Position numbers and translations under genes: made by a program
NCBI GenBank assembly: GCA_021781285.1
Contig: JAJXXD010000172.1
Coordinates: forward strand, 1 to 7,813
DNA: 7,813 nt
DNA from: a bacterium
Lineage (GTDB): Bacteria > SZUA-79 > Acidulodesulfobacterales > Acidulodesulfobacteraceae
Direction of reading: 5' to 3'
Notes under the pieces: generated by a model
Told to the model about the DNA's origin: nothing
Databases searched by the model: none
Seen by the model: the letters and a program-made list of their open reading frames with translations, nothing else
Shown here: one piece after another, positions 6,652-7,813 of the stretch
Position numbering within the stretch: position 1 is the first letter of the stretch
Layout of the letters: every line of letters starts with the position of its first letter

Positions 6652-7371
6652 ATGGGCGCATTATACGTTGTTGCCACCCCGATAGGAAACCTCGAAGATA
6701 TTACGATAAGAGCGTTAAAGATAATGAGGCAGGCGGATTTTATAGCATGCGAAGACACTAGAAAGACAAGAATATTGACTTCGCGTTACCATATAAAAAC
6801 ACGCTTAATTCCGTATCACGAATATAATAGAAAATCCGCGGCGGACGGCATCGTCGCAAACATATTAAAGGATAAAAACGTTGCGCTCGTCAGCGAAGCG
6901 GGAACGCCCCTGATATCCGACCCGGGTTCGTATTTAGTAAGATTATGCGTGGAAAAAGGCATAAAGGTAGTTCCGATCCCCGGACCTTCAAGCGTATTGG
7001 CCGCACTTTCGGCATCCGGTCTCGATACGTCCGAGTTTACGTTTATAGGGTTTTTACCGAAAAAAGGGGGTAAGAGAAAAAAACTTCTTGCCAAACTTAA
7101 GGAAGAAAAAAGAGTTTTTATATTATTTGAGCCGGGAAGAAGCGTAGAAAAATTGTTTGCCGATATAAACGAGATTTTCGGAAACATAAAAATTTGTTAT
7201 GCGAAAGAATTGACCAAAATATATGAATTTATAGAAACTAAAGATTTAAAAGCGGTACTGGAAGAAATTAAAGGCAGGCCGGAACTTATTAAAGGCGAAA
7301 TTACCCTCGTTATAGACCCCGTTTCTCTGCAGTCTAACTTAGAGATTGATTCGTCGTCTCCGCATCTTTAG
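6652..7371 (+). CDS. rsmI: 16S rRNA (cytidine(1402)-2'-O)-methyltransferase
   Basis: RsmI uses S-adenosylmethionine to methylate the ribose of C1402 in the decoding centre of 16S rRNA. The 239-residue protein has the tetrapyrrole-methylase-type fold. It shows YVVATPIGNLEDIT (5-18), CEDTRKTRIL (33-42), the SAM-site block LVSEAGTPLISDPGSY (79-94), PIPGPSSVLAALSASG and FIGFLPKKGGKR, then KELTKIYEFI and KGEITLVID near the end. SEAGTP replaces the more usual SDAGTP, and FEPGRSV stands where many members have an E.PHR motif. It is shorter than the 286-residue E. coli protein because the small C-terminal helical domain is missing, which is common elsewhere. The last nine codons look as if derived from a dispersed repeat. 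The start lies 4 bases after nadE with no clear ribosome binding site, so coupling to nadE translation is likely. Confidence 0.95.
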   Translation: MGALYVVATPIGNLEDITIRALKIMRQADFIACEDTRKTRILTSRYHIKTRLIPYHEYNRKSAADGIVANILKDKNVALVSEAGTPLISDPGSYLVRLCVEKGIKVVPIPGPSSVLAALSASGLDTSEFTFIGFLPKKGGKRKKLLAKLKEEKRVFILFEPGRSVEKLFADINEIFGNIKICYAKELTKIYEFIETKDLKAVLEEIKGRPELIKGEITLVIDPVSLQSNLEIDSSSPHL

Positions 7372-7387
7372 ATATCTCGCAATGACG
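7343..7387. repeat. Degenerate dispersed repeat at the rsmI 3' end and convergent gap
   Basis: AGATTGATTCGTCG (7343-7356) and CTCGCAATGACG (7376-7387) resemble the two ends of a short dispersed repeat I remember from many bacterial genomes, roughly AGATTGCTTCGTCG ... CTCGCAATGACG. The 19-base middle (7357-7375) differs, as expected for the variable loop of such elements. ATTG (7345-7348) and CAAT (7380-7383) could pair. The element supplies the last codons and stop of rsmI and fills the gap to acyP. The match is from memory, not from a search. Confidence 0.45.
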
Positions 7388-7666
7388 CTATTTTAAAATT
7401 TTAAAATCTTTAAAATTAGACAGGTCGTTCTGTTCGTAAAGTTTGACTTCTTTTACTCTGGAAGAAGGAGGACCGACGTGAACCGAAGCTATCATTTCCT
7501 TTATTTGTTCTTCCCCGCCTTCGAAAAATGCTTCTACGTGACCGTCATGGGTGTTCATGACGTATCCTTTGACGCCTATTCTTTCGGCTTCAAGTTTTGT
7601 AAAATTACGGAAGTTAACGCCTTGAACTATTCCCTTAATTATAACTCTGTAAGATTTTAACGCCAT
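7388..7666 (-). CDS. acyP: Acylphosphatase
   Basis: This small cytoplasmic enzyme hydrolyses acyl phosphates such as acetyl phosphate or carbamoyl phosphate. The 92-residue protein has the full ferredoxin-like family pattern: VIIKGIVQGVNFRNF with the phosphate-binding loop and catalytic Arg20, GVKGYVMNTHDGHVEAFFEG with catalytic Asn38, and the terminal FKILK strand. Length is standard and both key residues are present, so it should be active. It faces rsmI with 16 bases between the two stop codons. It lies 22 bases downstream of the partial His-rich gene on the same strand, so those two may share a transcript. No Shine-Dalgarno is visible before the ATG, but there is no better start. A perfect AT-only palindrome (7391-7406) lies in its last codons. 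Confidence 0.94.
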   Translation of the reverse strand: MALKSYRVIIKGIVQGVNFRNFTKLEAERIGVKGYVMNTHDGHVEAFFEGGEEQIKEMIASVHVGPPSSRVKEVKLYEQNDLSNFKDFKILK

Positions 7667-7688
7667 TATTAAAATTAAAACTTAATTA

Positions 7689-7813
7689 CTATTTCGTGTG
7701 GTGCGCCGCAGCGTGCTTATGGTGCTCGGTATGGGTATGCGCGCTATGAGCCTGCTTATTGACTTTTTCTTCCAGCGTTTTTATTTTATCTTCCAATTCT
7801 TTAATTTCCGAAC
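7689..7813 (-). CDS. C-terminal end of an unidentified coiled-coil protein with a His-rich tail (partial)
   Basis: The minus-strand frame is open from the window edge to a TAG at 7689-7691, giving 40 residues with no start inside the window. The first 19 residues, SEIKELEDKIKTLEEKVNK, have the heptad spacing and charge pattern of a coiled coil. The last 20 residues contain eight histidines together with Ala and Thr, ending in HHTK. This is too little to name the protein. A coiled-coil end of this kind occurs in phasin-like and other oligomeric proteins, and His-rich tails occur in nickel, zinc or copper handling proteins, but neither assignment is supported by more than composition. The spacing to acyP (22 bases, same strand) and the long open frame in a gene-dense region support it as real coding sequence. 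Confidence 0.65.
   Translation of the reverse strand, partial: SEIKELEDKIKTLEEKVNKQAHSAHTHTEHHKHAAAHHTK

Noticed and set aside
6816..7187. 123-residue minus-strand ORF
   Set aside because: It is antisense to rsmI, whose conserved motifs fully account for the sequence; no recognisable protein features.
7391..7406. Perfect 16-base AT palindrome (TTTTAAAATTTTAAAA) as a terminator or operator
   Set aside because: It lies in the last codons of acyP, which encode ordinary Phe/Lys/Ile/Leu residues of the family's final strand. It has no GC stem, so termination is not convincing; it could be a chance product of AT-rich codons.
7478..7660. 60-residue plus-strand ORF
   Set aside because: It is the antisense shadow of acyP, whose catalytic Arg20 and Asn38 motifs are clear.

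Overview
The window is a compact stretch of bacterial chromosome carrying mostly core-metabolism and housekeeping genes. No gap between genes reaches even 50 bases. Base composition is AT-leaning, codons are rich in ATA, AAA and AGA/AGG, and most start codons lack a clear Shine-Dalgarno sequence. The gene content (biotin-dependent carboxyltransferase, MEMO-family protein, glutamine-type NAD synthetase, RsmI) would fit an anaerobic or microaerophilic Gram-negative lineage of the Desulfobacterota/Deferribacterota kind. That placement is a guess from gene content and style, because no marker in the window fixes the taxonomy.

Layout. Positions 2-1546 hold the 3' part of a pyruvate carboxylase subunit B / oxaloacetate decarboxylase alpha gene, ending in a biotinyl domain. 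Six to seven more plus-strand genes follow with gaps of 4 to 28 bases or an overlap: a MEMO1-family protein (start probably TTG at 1581), glutamyl-tRNA synthetase (gltX), ribonuclease HII (rnhB), a YraN/UPF0102 nuclease-fold protein, a nitrilase-family glutaminase and an NAD+ synthetase that overlap by ATGA, and the 16S rRNA methyltransferase rsmI. At about 7372-7387 transcription converges. On the minus strand lie an acylphosphatase gene (7388-7666) and, upstream of it, the last 40 codons of a gene encoding a coiled-coil segment with a histidine-rich tail.

How the genes work together. There is no single pathway. The pieces cover anaplerotic or decarboxylating C3/C4 metabolism, charging of tRNA with glutamate, removal of RNA from DNA, the last step of NAD synthesis as a two-gene enzyme, and ribosome modification. 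The close spacing suggests a multicistronic transcript, possibly with an internal promoter just before the MEMO gene.

Most noteworthy points. (1) The glutamine-dependent NAD synthetase is split into two ORFs, and an in-register A AAA AAA heptamer sits directly before the first stop codon. A -1 slip there would fuse both halves. (2) The end of rsmI and the short convergent intergenic gap resemble a decayed copy of a dispersed bacterial repeat with the CTCGCAATGACG end. (3) The partial minus-strand gene has eight histidines in its last 20 residues. I see no RNA gene, CRISPR array, insertion sequence or clearly new multi-gene system here.
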